Source: Coprobacillus sp. CAG:698 (GTDB taxonomy: Bacteria; Bacillota_I; Bacilli_A; ML615J-28; CAG-698). From it: a stretch of 64,000 nt of DNA. The position numbers and the translations under genes are program-made. The stretch covers positions 286,513 to 350,512 of the forward strand of contig HF988734.1 in the NCBI GenBank assembly GCA_000431235.1, written 5' to 3'. Positions 54,191 through 63,767 of this stretch are shown one piece after another (the first letter of the stretch is position 1; each line of letters begins with the position of its first letter). Below the pieces are notes generated by a model that made no database searches, was not told where the DNA came from, and saw only the letters and a list, made by a program, of their open reading frames with translations.

Positions 54191-54982
54191 ATGCTTAAAA
54201 TAGGCGAGTTTTCAATTCTTTCTAAAACTACAATAAAGACAATAAGATATTATGAGAAGATGGGATTATTACAACCATCATACATTGATAAAGAAACAAA
54301 ATATCGTTATTATCAATATGACAAACTAAAAGAGATTTCGAGAATTATAGCTTTAAGAGATTTAGGCCTACCTATTAAAGATATAATAGAAATTAACAAA
54401 GGTAAGGATATTGTAGAAGTATTGAATAAAAAAAAAAATCAAATCAAAGCTGAAATAAGTAAAAGTAATTATCAACTGACAAAAATTAATGAATTTTTGG
54501 AGGATAAAGAAATGACTTACGATGTACAAATTAAAACTCTACCAAAGTGTATTGTTTATTATAGTGAAGGTGTTGTAAAAGATTATTCTAAGATTGTTGA
54601 TTTTGTATTTGGCACACAAAAAGAATGTATAGAATTAAATCCTAATATTAAATGTACTGAACCTGGATATTGCTTCATAACATATTTGGACGGAAAACCA
54701 AATGAAGAAAATATAAAAATTAGATATTCGGAAGCAGTTACTGAAAAAGGTTTAGAAAATAAGAAAATTAAATTTGAAATCTTAGAACCTGTTAAAGCAG
54801 TATCAATTTACCATAAGGGTGACTATTCAAAGTTATCACAAACTTATGCTTATATTTTAGAATATATGCAAAAAAACAATTTGGAAATGAAAGAACTTCC
54901 AAGAGAATGTTATATTGATGGATGCTGGAACAAGGAAAATGTTGATGATTATTTAACAGAAATACAAATTCCCATTAAATAA
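54191..54982 (+). CDS. MerR-family regulator with GyrI-like ligand domain
   Basis: The protein has about 263 residues. The N-terminal winged helix (KIGEFSILSKTTIKTIRYYE, LQPSYIDKETKYRYY) and a dimer coiled coil (about 80-115) are followed by a GyrI-like small-molecule domain (AVSIYHKGDYSKLSQTYAYI), as in BmrR. Such regulators sense drugs or metabolites and often switch on an exporter. The decayed ABC exporter 390 bases downstream may have been its target. ATG 54191 fits GAGGTGG better than GTG 54182. Confidence 0.88.
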   Translation: MLKIGEFSILSKTTIKTIRYYEKMGLLQPSYIDKETKYRYYQYDKLKEISRIIALRDLGLPIKDIIEINKGKDIVEVLNKKKNQIKAEISKSNYQLTKINEFLEDKEMTYDVQIKTLPKCIVYYSEGVVKDYSKIVDFVFGTQKECIELNPNIKCTEPGYCFITYLDGKPNEENIKIRYSEAVTEKGLENKKIKFEILEPVKAVSIYHKGDYSKLSQTYAYILEYMQKNNLEMKELPRECYIDGCWNKENVDDYLTEIQIPIK

Positions 54983-55014
54983 TTATAAATAAAGTTATTA
55001 ATTAATGAGTACTC

Positions 55015-55043
55015 TTGAAATTTATATTAATTTGTGTTAAAAT
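55015..55043 (+). promoter_or_regulatory. Promoter of tRNA-Ser
   Basis: TTGAAA at 55015 and TAAAAT at 55038 have a 17-base spacer. Confidence 0.65.
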
Positions 55044-55052
55044 AAATTAGAT

Positions 55053-55141
55053 GAAAGAGTACTCAAGAGGTTCAAGAGGTTGGTCTCGAAAACCAATAGG
55101 TCTTTACGGATGCGTGGGTTCGAATCCCATCTCTTTCGCCA
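55053..55141 (+). tRNA. tRNA-Ser (anticodon CGA)
   Basis: Acceptor arms GAAAGAG and CTCTTTC pair. The stem TTGGT/ACCAA encloses CTCGAAA, giving anticodon CGA, and a long variable arm is present. The T arm holds TGGGTTCGAATCCCA, and CCA is encoded. Confidence 0.95.
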
Positions 55142-55156
55142 TTTTTAAAATGTGAT

Positions 55157-55182
55157 AGTCTTCTAATTAAGAAGGCTTTTTC
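55157..55182 (+). terminator. Terminator of tRNA-Ser
   Basis: AGTCTTCT pairs with AGAAGGCT around AATTA, followed by TTTT. Confidence 0.8.
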
Positions 55183-55369
55183 GTAAAAAATATTAATTAA
55201 TTAATTATATTGTTACTTTTTACATTTAAAATAATAGTCATATTTATAGCAATAATTTAATTGTAAACAAAATAATGATTAGATTGATTTTAACAATAAT
55301 CATGTTATAATAATTAGTGCTATATAAACTTTCAAATAATAATATAGAAAGAACTATAGAAGACTAAAT

Positions 55370-56711
55370 ATGAAAAAAATACGTTATGACAAAATAAGTA
55401 CATATTTTAAGCTTAATTTTAAATCATTTATCATAGCTACGGTAACGGGAATAGTTTAATGGCTTTAGTTCAAATTAGTCAAGGTAAATTAATTGATGCT
55501 TTCAAGGCTCAGGAAGATGCAAAATATATAATTAGTTTTGCTCTTATTTTTTTGATCTTTATTATTTTTATACAAGTTAATCGATTTTTCAAAAGATACT
55601 ATGTGAGAGACTTTTCTAATAAAATGGTGTTGCAAATGAGAACTGCAAGTTTTTATAATATGATAACTAGTGATATTAGTGAATTCACTAAAACTTCTAA
55701 AGGTGATATTATGAATAAAAATCTTTTAGAATTTATCAAAAGATTGAACAAAAGTATGATAATGTTTTAAAAGAACATTTTAAAACTAATCAGAAAGCTA
55801 ATACATATGATGCCATGTTTTCTCCAATAATGCAGATGATGAAGTCGTTTCTTATTGTTCTTGTTATTACTCTTTCTACAATAAGCATTAATATATTTGG
55901 AATGACAATTGGTATGCTAGTCAGTTCAATTGATCTGATCACAAATTTGTTTTCACCTATTGAAAACTTAGGTATGGAGTTGCAAACAATTCAAAAGTCT
56001 ATGGCTGCCATAGAAAGAATAAATCAGTTCTTTAAATTAAGTGAAGATGATGAAAAAAATTGTGATTTAAATAATTGTGGAGATGATTTAATATTAATGT
56101 TTGATAATGTTACTTATTCTTATGATGATAAAAAAAATGTAATTGAGAATTTTAAGTTAAAATTACAAAAAAATGATAGATTAATATTACAAGGAAGAAG
56201 TGGCAGTGGTAAATCAACTTTATTTAAACTTGCATATGGTTTAATTAAACCAACAAAAGAAAGAGCAACAATTAATGGCATTGATACTTATTTATTAAAA
56301 GATGACATAAAGCGTAAACTTTTTGGAATTGTTTATCAAGATTATTATTTTTCTAGAGGAACAATCAAAGAAGAAGTTACGTTATTAGATTCAAAAATAA
56401 GTGATGATAAAGTATATAAAACTTTAAGATTAGTAGGTCTTGACAGAATCAAGGATATAAATGATCATCTTAAGGTAACAGACTATTCAACAGGAGAATT
56501 ATCATTATTTAACATTGCACGAGCTATAATCATGGATAGTAAGATATTGTTCTTAGATGAAATGAATTCTAAGATAGATTCTATAAGTGCTAAAAAGATA
56601 ATTGAGGTAATTGAAAATGTTTCAAAAGATAAAATGATACTATCTATTAATCACTATGGTGATTTATTGAAACATAGTGAGATAGTAAATTTGGAAACTT
56701 ATAATAAGTAA
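55370..56711 (+). pseudogene. ABC exporter (fused permease-ATPase), decayed
   Basis: The frame opens MKKIRYDKISTYFKLNFKSF and meets a TAA at 55456. A second frame (55459-55770) gives more of the permease, and a third (55815-56711) gives the last membrane helices and a nucleotide-binding domain: GRSGSGKST, the Q-loop VYQDYYF, a signature degenerate to YSTGELSLF and ILFLDEMNSKID with SINHYGD. Together they reach about 430 codons where relatives have about 550, so an internal deletion is likely in addition to the stops. The ATPase piece alone might still be translated from an internal start. Confidence 0.75.
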
Positions 56712-56789
56712 AAATATAGTCTAATGGTGTAATATCTATTAGACTTTTTTTATATTTATAAAATGAAGACGTTTACTTATAAAAAGTAA

Positions 56790-56818
56790 TTGCATAGGTT
56801 TAATTAATTTGATATAAT
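56790..56818 (+). promoter_or_regulatory. Promoter of guaB
   Basis: TTGCAT at 56790 and TATAAT at 56813 have a 17-base spacer, 19 bases before the ATG. There is no room for a riboswitch. Confidence 0.75.
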
Positions 56819-56836
56819 AGGCAAAAGGAGAACAAA

Positions 56837-58300
56837 ATGCTATTAAAAAACATACCCACAGGATTAACATTTGATGACGTACTTTTAGTCCCTCAAAAAT
56901 CTTCTGTTTTACCAACAGATGTTAGTTTACGTACAAAACTTACTCGCGATATTTATTTGAACATTCCTATTGTTTCAGCGGCAATGGATACCGTTACTGA
57001 GGCTAAACTTGCAATTGCTTTAGCACGTGAAGGTGGTCTTGGATTTATTCATAAGAATATGTCAATTGAAGAACAAGCTAAACAAGTAGAAATTGTTAAG
57101 AGAAATGAATCAGGGATGATTTCTAATCCAATAACTTTGCATATTTCTGCTACTGTAAAAGATGCTGAATATCTTTTATCAAGTTACAAAATATCTGGGT
57201 TACCAGTGGTTGATGATGAAAATCATTTAGTCGGTATTATCACTAACAGAGATTTAAAATATATTGAATCTGATACAGCAGAGATAAAGGACATTATGAC
57301 TAAGGAGCAGTTAATTACTGCTAAGCCTGGTATTACTTTAGATGAAGCTAAAAAAATATTATGGGAAAATCGTATTGAAAAATTACCTATTGTTGATGAA
57401 AATAATAAATTATGTGGTTTAATTACTTCAAAAGATATTGATAATGCTAGAAATTATCCTAATGCATGTAAAGACAAACAAGGAAGACTTCGTGTTGGAG
57501 CTGCTGTTGGTGTTTCAGGAAATACTCTTGAGAGAGTTGAAGCATTAGTGAATAAAGGTGTTGATGTTATTACTATCGATAGTGCTCATGGCCATAGTGA
57601 TAATGTTATAAATCTTGTAAAGAAAATAAAGGGTAGATATCCTGAGTTATGTTTAATTGCTGGCAATATAGTTACAAAAGAAGCTGCAATTGATTTAATT
57701 GATGCTGGTGTTGATTGTTTAAAAGTTGGAATTGGCCCTGGTAGTATTTGCACAACAAGAGTTGTAGCCGGAGTTGGTATGCCACAGCTAACAGCAATTG
57801 AAGAAGTTGCTAGTGTTGCAAAAGATAAAAATGTCTGCGTAATTGCTGATGGTGGTATAAAATATTCAGGAGATATAGTAAAAGCATTAGCTGTTGGTGC
57901 TGATTGTGTTATGCTAGGTTCACTTTTTGCTGGTTGTAAAGAGGCTCCTGGTGAAGAAATAATTTATCAAGGTCGACGTTTTAAAACATATGTTGGTATG
58001 GGTTCGTTAGTTGCTATGAAACGCGGATCTGCTGATAGATATTTCCAAAAAAATGAAACAGAAGTTAAGAAACTAGTGCCTGAAGGAATTGAAGGTAGAG
58101 TTGCATATAAAGGAGAATTATCTGATACTGTATACCAATTATGTGGAGGAATTAGATCAGGTATGGGATATTGTGGAGCTAAGGACATAAAGGAATTACA
58201 AGAAAAAGCAGTTTTCGTTAAGATTACAAGTGCTGGTTTAAAAGAATCACATCCACATGATATTGAAATAACTAAAGAATCACCAAATTATACAAAATAG
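56837..58300 (+). CDS. guaB: IMP dehydrogenase
   Basis: GuaB oxidises IMP to XMP with NAD+, the rate-limiting step to GMP. The 487-residue protein is full length: TFDDVLLVPQ at the N-terminus, a CBS-domain pair at about residues 95-200 (LVGIITNRDL, LCGLITSKDI), the catalytic loop GPGSICTTRVVAG with the active Cys, and the flap MGSLVAMKRGSADRYF. AAAGGAG precedes the ATG. The GMP synthase subunit gene follows 10 bases later, so the two final steps of GMP synthesis are cotranscribed. Confidence 0.98.
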   Translation: MLLKNIPTGLTFDDVLLVPQKSSVLPTDVSLRTKLTRDIYLNIPIVSAAMDTVTEAKLAIALAREGGLGFIHKNMSIEEQAKQVEIVKRNESGMISNPITLHISATVKDAEYLLSSYKISGLPVVDDENHLVGIITNRDLKYIESDTAEIKDIMTKEQLITAKPGITLDEAKKILWENRIEKLPIVDENNKLCGLITSKDIDNARNYPNACKDKQGRLRVGAAVGVSGNTLERVEALVNKGVDVITIDSAHGHSDNVINLVKKIKGRYPELCLIAGNIVTKEAAIDLIDAGVDCLKVGIGPGSICTTRVVAGVGMPQLTAIEEVASVAKDKNVCVIADGGIKYSGDIVKALAVGADCVMLGSLFAGCKEAPGEEIIYQGRRFKTYVGMGSLVAMKRGSADRYFQKNETEVKKLVPEGIEGRVAYKGELSDTVYQLCGGIRSGMGYCGAKDIKELQEKAVFVKITSAGLKESHPHDIEITKESPNYTK

Positions 58301-58310
58301 GAGAATGAAT

Positions 58311-59285
58311 ATGAATAAAAGACCTATAGACATGAAAAGAATAACAAACAGTACTCTTGCAAAAGAATTCATAAATGAACAAGTTGAACTAGTCAAAAAA
58401 CAAGTTAAAGATGGCAAGGTATTACTTGCTTTATCTGGTGGAGTTGATTCATCTGTTGTAGCTGCTTTGCTAATAAAAGCTATTGGCAAAAATTTGGTTT
58501 GTGTTCATGTTAATCATGGATTACTTCGAAAAGATGAATCAAAGAAAGTTATTGAAGTATTTAAGAATCAACTTAATGCTAATTTAATATATGTTGATGC
58601 TACAGATCGTTTCTTAGATAAACTCGCAAACGTTAGTGATCCAGAGCAAAAAAGAAAAATTATTGGTAAAGAATTTATAGATGTCTTTCAGGAAGAAGCA
58701 GATAAATTAAAGGGAATAAAATATTTAGCTCAAGGAACTATATATCCAGATATTTTAGAAAGTGGTCCAGTAAAATCTCACCATAACGTGGGAGGACTTC
58801 CTGAAAAATATAATTTCGAATTAGTAGAACCTGTAAAATTACTATATAAAGATGAAGTAAGAGTAATTGGCAAGGAATTAGGTTTGCCAGATGAAATGGT
58901 TAACAGACAACCATTCCCAGGACCTGGATTAGGTGTTCGTTGCTTAGGCGCAATAACTAGAGATCGCTTAGAGGCTGTTCGTGAATCTGATGCTATTTTA
59001 AGAGAAGAATTTGCAAAAGCTGGATTAGATAAGAAGGTATGGCAATATTTTACAATTGTTCCTGATTTTAAATCAACAGGTGTAAAAGATGGAAAAAGAA
59101 CTTTTGAGTGGCCTGTTATAATAAGAGCTATTAATACAAAAGATGCAATGGAGGCAACTATTGAACCACTACCATACGAATTATTAAATGAAATTACAAG
59201 AAGAATAACAAGTGAAGTAAAAGGTGTAAATCGTGTATTATATGATTTATCACCAAAACCTTTTGCAACAATTGAATGGGAATAA
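58311..59285 (+). CDS. guaA: GMP synthase, ATP-pyrophosphatase subunit without glutaminase domain
   Basis: This subunit adenylates XMP and aminates it to GMP. The protein has about 324 residues: the N-type ATP-pyrophosphatase domain with P-loop LALSGGVDSSV (about 41-51) and the C-terminal dimerisation domain (RQPFPGPGLGVRCLG, ending LSPKPFATIEWE). The class I glutamine amidotransferase domain that occupies the first 200 residues in usual bacterial GuaA is absent, and the gene is complete at the 5' end. It must use free ammonia or a separate glutaminase subunit encoded elsewhere, as in archaea. ATG 58311 fits AGGAG better than ATG 58305. Confidence 0.93.
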   Translation: MNKRPIDMKRITNSTLAKEFINEQVELVKKQVKDGKVLLALSGGVDSSVVAALLIKAIGKNLVCVHVNHGLLRKDESKKVIEVFKNQLNANLIYVDATDRFLDKLANVSDPEQKRKIIGKEFIDVFQEEADKLKGIKYLAQGTIYPDILESGPVKSHHNVGGLPEKYNFELVEPVKLLYKDEVRVIGKELGLPDEMVNRQPFPGPGLGVRCLGAITRDRLEAVRESDAILREEFAKAGLDKKVWQYFTIVPDFKSTGVKDGKRTFEWPVIIRAINTKDAMEATIEPLPYELLNEITRRITSEVKGVNRVLYDLSPKPFATIEWE

Positions 59286-59292
59286 TTAAATC

Positions 59293-59320
59293 AAAAGATG
59301 CTATTTTAAAGCATCTTTTT
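59293..59320 (+). terminator. Terminator of the gua operon
   Basis: AAAAGATGCT pairs with AGCATCTTTT, followed by T. Confidence 0.85.
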
Positions 59321-59443
59321 AAGATTAACAAATAAATTTCATGTTCCTATAAATAATTGACAAATAATTAATTTAATGCTATAATTAACACAAATTAGTT
59401 TATAAAGGGATTAATTATTCATAACATAAAGGGGGAAACGAAT

Positions 59444-59887
59444 ATGCAATATTTATATATTTCAGAAAACAAATTAAAACACTCATTAGGCGTTGCTAGA
59501 TATATGCAAAAATATGCTTCAGAAAGGTTATTGAACGATGATCTTGCATCAGAATATTTCGTTTTAGGATATTTACATGATATAGGAGAAGAATTTGTGT
59601 ATGACAAAAAAGACCACGCTAAAGTAGGTGGTACGATTTTGAAATCACAAAACTATAAATACTGGAAAGAAGTATATCATCATGGTGATCCAAATACTCC
59701 ATATATGTCAGTTGCACTAATGGTTTTGAATTTAGCTGAACTATGTGTTCAAAACGATGGAACTGTTTGCACTATTGAACAAAATCTTGAGAGACTTAAA
59801 AATAAATTTGGTGAAGATTCAGTTCAATACAAAAACACAAAAGCATTAGCTGATATGGTAAGAACTAGAACAATAGTAATCAAATAG
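59444..59887 (+). CDS. HD-domain hydrolase
   Basis: The 147-residue protein carries the HD metal ligands: His13 in KHSLGVARYM, the HD pair in YLHDIGEEF (about residue 50) and a later His in VYHHGDP. It would be a small metal-dependent phosphohydrolase acting on a nucleotide; the substrate is unknown. AAAGGGGG precedes the ATG. It forms a single-gene unit with its own short terminator. Confidence 0.8.
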   Translation: MQYLYISENKLKHSLGVARYMQKYASERLLNDDLASEYFVLGYLHDIGEEFVYDKKDHAKVGGTILKSQNYKYWKEVYHHGDPNTPYMSVALMVLNLAELCVQNDGTVCTIEQNLERLKNKFGEDSVQYKNTKALADMVRTRTIVIK

Positions 59888-59908
59888 AAAAGTCTTTATG
59901 ACTTTTTT
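59888..59908 (+). terminator. Short terminator after the HD gene
   Basis: AAAAGTC and GACTTTTT pair around TTTAT, followed by T. Confidence 0.6.
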
Positions 59909-59926
59909 ATTTTAAAGAGGTATAAA

Positions 59927-60721
59927 ATGGAAAATCAAGTAGTATTAATAACAGGTGAAACTAGAGGTTTTGGACTAGAAATGACAAAAGTGTTTTTAAA
60001 ACATAATTATGTTGTTTGTGGTATTTCTCGTAGTGAATTCAACTATGAAGGTGTATATCATCAAATAGGTGATATATCAAAAGAAGAAGATTGTCATAGG
60101 TGTGTTCAAAATATAATAGAAAAATATGGTAAAGTTGATATTTTAATTAATAATGCCGGCTTTGGTATTTTTGGTCCTGTTGAGGAGACAAGTTTAGAAC
60201 GTGCTCGAAGTCAAATTGATGTAACTTTCTTTGGTGCTTATTTAATGGCAAAATCAGTTCTTCCATATATGCGTGAAAGAAAGAACGGCAGAATAATCAA
60301 TATTTCTAGTATTGGTGGAATAATTCCATTGCCATATCAAGCTTTTTATTCAGCAAGTAAATGTGCTATGGATATGCTATTTGATGCTATGAGAGCTGAA
60401 TTATATCCTTATTCTATACAAATAACTAGTGTTAAACCAGGTGATAGTAATACAAGTTTTACAGAAAATAGAGTATGTGATAAAGTTACTAATCCAGCAT
60501 ACAAATCACAAACTGAAAGGTCACTTAGAAGTGTAAGTAATGATGAGAAAAAAGGATTCTCTCCTTCTGTAGTTGCTCTTAAAGTATATAAAATAGCAAA
60601 CAAAAAGCGTGCCCCTTATTCAGTAAGTGTAGGGGGAAAAGATAAAATGTTAAGTTTTATTTACAAATTGCTTCCTAAAAGAATCAGAAATTATCTGTTG
60701 TATAAAATTTATGCAAAGTAA
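59927..60721 (+). CDS. Short-chain dehydrogenase/reductase
   Basis: This 264-residue classical SDR has the cofactor motif TGETRGFG (residues 8-15; the first Gly-rich loop position is Glu-Thr instead of the common Gly-Ala), NNAG at about 85, Ser in INISSIG and the catalytic YSASK (about 147). It is a cytoplasmic NAD(P)-dependent oxidoreductase of unknown substrate. AGAGG precedes the ATG. Confidence 0.88.
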   Translation: MENQVVLITGETRGFGLEMTKVFLKHNYVVCGISRSEFNYEGVYHQIGDISKEEDCHRCVQNIIEKYGKVDILINNAGFGIFGPVEETSLERARSQIDVTFFGAYLMAKSVLPYMRERKNGRIINISSIGGIIPLPYQAFYSASKCAMDMLFDAMRAELYPYSIQITSVKPGDSNTSFTENRVCDKVTNPAYKSQTERSLRSVSNDEKKGFSPSVVALKVYKIANKKRAPYSVSVGGKDKMLSFIYKLLPKRIRNYLLYKIYAK

Positions 60722-60757
60722 TAGCAGTATATAAATTAAATAAGGATATATATTAAT

Positions 60758-63121
60758 ATGACATTAAAAGAATTAGAATTAGGAAAAACAGGAATAATTA
60801 TAAGCGTTGGTGGTGATGGGTCTCTAAGACAACACTTTCTAGATATGGGAGTTATACCAGGAGTAAAAGTTACAAAAACAAAATATGCTCCAATGGGCGA
60901 TCCAATGGAACTATTGATACATGGTTATGATTTGACATTAAGACTATCAGAAGCAGAGAAAATCGAAGTGAAAGAATGTGAAGATAGTCCGTCAAATGTC
61001 GTTGATAGCGTTGAGAATATTGGGAAAATACTGCATCCAGGATTAGGTGAAGGTGGTAAATTCCATGATAAATCACTGGAAAAACCTTTACCCAAAGGAA
61101 CAAAAATTTCTTTTGCTCTAGTTGGAAATCAAAATTGCGGGAAGACAACACTATTTAATAAACTAACTGGATCTAATCAACACGTAGGAAATTTTCCTGG
61201 GGTAACTGTTGATAGAAAAAGCGGAGAAATCAAAAATTATAATGATGCAGAGGTGACGGATTTACCTGGTATTTATAGTTTATCACCTTACACTGCTGAA
61301 GAAATTGTTTCACGAAATTTCATTATTGATGAGAAGCCTAATGGAATAATAAATATAGTTGATGCAACTAATATTGAACGAAATCTCTATTTAACATTAC
61401 AATTAATAGAATTAAATATTCCTATGGTTATTGCTCTTAACATGATGGATGAGGTTAAGGGCAATGGTGGAACAATTCTAATCAACGAAATGGAAGATAT
61501 ACTAGGAGTACCTGTAGTTCCCATTTCTGCTGCCAAAAATGAAGGCGTTAATGAACTAATTGAACATGCTATTCATGTTGCTAAGTACCAAGAAAAACCA
61601 AAGAGAACTGATTTTTGTTTTGAAAATGACCATGGAGGAGCAGTTCATAGATGTATTCATGGAATTATGCATTTAATTGAAGATCATGCGATTAGTGCTC
61701 AAATACCATTACGTTTTGCAACAACTAAAATAATCGAAGGCGATAAGCTAGTACTTGATAAGTTGAAATTATCTAATAATGAAAAAGATATGTTAGAACA
61801 TATAATTGTTCAAATGGAACAAGAAAGAGAACTAGATAGAAAAGCAGCCATAGCTGATATGAGATTTTCTTTTATCTTATCATTATGTAAAAAAACAGTA
61901 ATAAAACCTAAGGAAAGCATTGAACATCGTCGTAGTCGTAAAATAGATAAAATATTAACAGGTAAGTATACGGCTATACCATCATTTATATTAATAATGG
62001 CTTTAGTATTTTTCCTCACCTTTGGAGTGATAGGTTCAGGTTTGCAAAAACTATTAGAAATGGGAATAGATTCACTTACAAACCTAGTTGATAGGGCATT
62101 AACTAATTTAAAAGTTAATGAAGTATTACATTCGCTAATAATTGATGGCGTATTCAAAGGAGTAGGAAGCATTTTAAGTTTCCTACCTATAATAATAGTT
62201 CTCTTTTTCTTCCTCTCTATGTTAGAAGATTCAGGATATATGGCTAGAGTAGCTTTTGTTATGGATAAACTTTTACGAAAAATAGGCCTTTCAGGAAGAA
62301 GTATTGTACCAATGTTAATAGGTTTTGGTTGCACTGTTCCAGGAGTAATGGCAAGTAGAACTTTGCCATCTGAGCGTGACAGAAAAATGACGATATTGCT
62401 AACACCATTTATGAGTTGTACAGCAAAGATACCTATTTATGCTTTCTTTGTAAATGCTTTTTTTGACTCCAGCATAAGTTGGCTTATAATGATTTCTCTA
62501 TATCTAATAGGTATAGTTGTTGGCATTTTGGTCGCACTTATTGGTAAAAATACAGTTTTTAAAGGAGAAGCAGTACCATTTGTAATGGAACTTCCTAATT
62601 ACCGAATACCAGGTCTTAAGAATGTTACTATGTTATTATGGGACAAAGCAAAAGACTTTTTGAAAAAAGCATTTACGGTAATTTTTATAGCATCTATCGT
62701 TATTTGGTTTTTACAATCATTTGATTTTACATTTACATATCTTGAAAAAGATAAAACAGGCGAGAGCATTCTTGCTAATATAGCAAATATAATTGCACCA
62801 ATCTTTAAACTCCATGGATTTGCTGATTGGAGAATAGTAACAAGTTTAATAGCCGGTTTTATGGCAAAGGAAAGTGTTGTTTCAACATTAACACTGTTAT
62901 TAGGGACAACCCAAATAACAACCATCCTTACACCATTATCAGCATTTGCCTTTTTAGTATTTTGTTTACTATATACGCCATGTATAGCATCTGTTGCCGC
63001 AATACGAAGAGAATTAGGACGAAAATGGGCAATGATTGTTGTTGTATTTCAATGTGCTGTGGCTTGGATTTGTTCTTTCCTATCAATATGTATTATTTTA
63101 TTATTTGAGGTGATAATTTGA
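60758..63121 (+). CDS. feoB: Ferrous iron transporter, FeoA-FeoB fusion
   Basis: FeoB imports Fe(II). The 787-residue protein starts with a FeoA-type SH3 domain (LKELELGKTGIIISVGGDGS to about residue 75), a linker, then the G domain: G1 GNQNCGKTTLFNKL, G2 with FPGVTVD, G3 DLPGIY, G4 NMMDE. A helical domain and about eight membrane segments follow, with the two Gate motifs (PMLIGFGCTVPGVMASRTL, and CLLYTPCIASVAAI with its Cys). The fusion replaces a separate feoA gene. The small Cys-rich gene feoB-partner overlaps its stop codon. Confidence 0.96.
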   Translation: MTLKELELGKTGIIISVGGDGSLRQHFLDMGVIPGVKVTKTKYAPMGDPMELLIHGYDLTLRLSEAEKIEVKECEDSPSNVVDSVENIGKILHPGLGEGGKFHDKSLEKPLPKGTKISFALVGNQNCGKTTLFNKLTGSNQHVGNFPGVTVDRKSGEIKNYNDAEVTDLPGIYSLSPYTAEEIVSRNFIIDEKPNGIINIVDATNIERNLYLTLQLIELNIPMVIALNMMDEVKGNGGTILINEMEDILGVPVVPISAAKNEGVNELIEHAIHVAKYQEKPKRTDFCFENDHGGAVHRCIHGIMHLIEDHAISAQIPLRFATTKIIEGDKLVLDKLKLSNNEKDMLEHIIVQMEQERELDRKAAIADMRFSFILSLCKKTVIKPKESIEHRRSRKIDKILTGKYTAIPSFILIMALVFFLTFGVIGSGLQKLLEMGIDSLTNLVDRALTNLKVNEVLHSLIIDGVFKGVGSILSFLPIIIVLFFFLSMLEDSGYMARVAFVMDKLLRKIGLSGRSIVPMLIGFGCTVPGVMASRTLPSERDRKMTILLTPFMSCTAKIPIYAFFVNAFFDSSISWLIMISLYLIGIVVGILVALIGKNTVFKGEAVPFVMELPNYRIPGLKNVTMLLWDKAKDFLKKAFTVIFIASIVIWFLQSFDFTFTYLEKDKTGESILANIANIIAPIFKLHGFADWRIVTSLIAGFMAKESVVSTLTLLLGTTQITTILTPLSAFAFLVFCLLYTPCIASVAAIRRELGRKWAMIVVVFQCAVAWICSFLSICIILLFEVII

Positions 63122-63273
63122 CACTAACATTTTCTTTTATTGATTGTGTAATTATAGTAATAATTGCTATACTAATTATATTAGCAATAATACATATAAT
63201 TAAAAATAAAAATGGTTGTTGTTCATCCTGTAATAATTCATGTTGTGATAAATGCAAAAAGAAGCCAAAATGA
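63118..63273 (+). CDS. FeoB-associated Cys-rich membrane protein
   Basis: This 51-residue protein starts at TTG 63118, which shares bases with the feoB stop (TTGA), after the site GAGGTG. It has one membrane helix (CVIIVIIAILIILAIIHII) and a tail with Cys pairs (CCSSCNNSCCDKCKKK). This is the layout of the small proteins that accompany FeoB in Bacillota and may bind iron or help FeoB. It was found by reading the bases directly because it is short. Confidence 0.85.
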   Translation: MTLTFSFIDCVIIVIIAILIILAIIHIIKNKNGCCSSCNNSCCDKCKKKPK

Positions 63274-63310
63274 ATTTCTAATTGTTTGAAATAAAAATCT
63301 TTAAATATAT

Positions 63311-63346
63311 AAAAGACGTTTTATGATTGAATAAAACGTCTTTTTA
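63311..63346 (+). terminator. Terminator of the feo operon
   Basis: AAAAGACGTTTTAT pairs with ATAAAACGTCTTTT, followed by TT. Confidence 0.9.
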
Positions 63347-63495
63347 AATACTCATTTTTTAGGTAAAAGGTTTTTGCATATTTGTTAATTATTTATTTTA
63401 TAAAATAAATATTACACGAAAAGAAATCAAAATGAAAAAATAATTATATTTCTATTATGTCTAATATCTACAATTAGTTTAGGAGGTTGAAATAT

Positions 63496-63750
63496 ACGAA
63501 AAGAAAAAAGGAATATGCAGATGATTGTTTTTGGGTTTTCATAAAAACAAGTTACAAAAATGAATTTATAAATAAATATTTAGACTATGAATATGAAGAC
63601 ATTGAAAGTTATTATTATGACTGTCTAATGATTTATCTTCAAAAGACAGGTGAAAAAGAAGCAAAGAAAACAATGGAATACTTTGAAACATAAGATTTTG
63701 TAGACTATAGTAATAGAATAGAGATTGTTAGGCTTACTGATCCAATTTAA
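63496..63750 (+). pseudogene. Small accessory gene, start codon and frame damaged
   Basis: AGGAGG at 63481 is spaced for a start at 63496, but the codon is ACG. A TTG at 63487 would touch the ribosome site. The frame reads KKEYADDCFWVFIKTSYKNE to a TAA at 63691 and continues in the same frame (DFVDYSNRIEIVRLTDPI) to 63750. The two pieces look like one protein of about 84 residues, of the helical type seen in mobile regions of gut Bacillota. Function is unknown. Confidence 0.45.
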
Positions 63751-63767
63751 TTAGGAGATAAAACAGT

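Noticed and set aside
55370..56711. ABC exporter as separate intact permease and ATPase genes
   Set aside because: The pieces together follow the order of one fused protein, but residues are missing between them and stops interrupt the membrane domain.
56740..56836. Purine-sensing riboswitch before guaB
   Set aside because: The promoter ends only about 19 bases before the start codon and no aptamer-like sequence fits.
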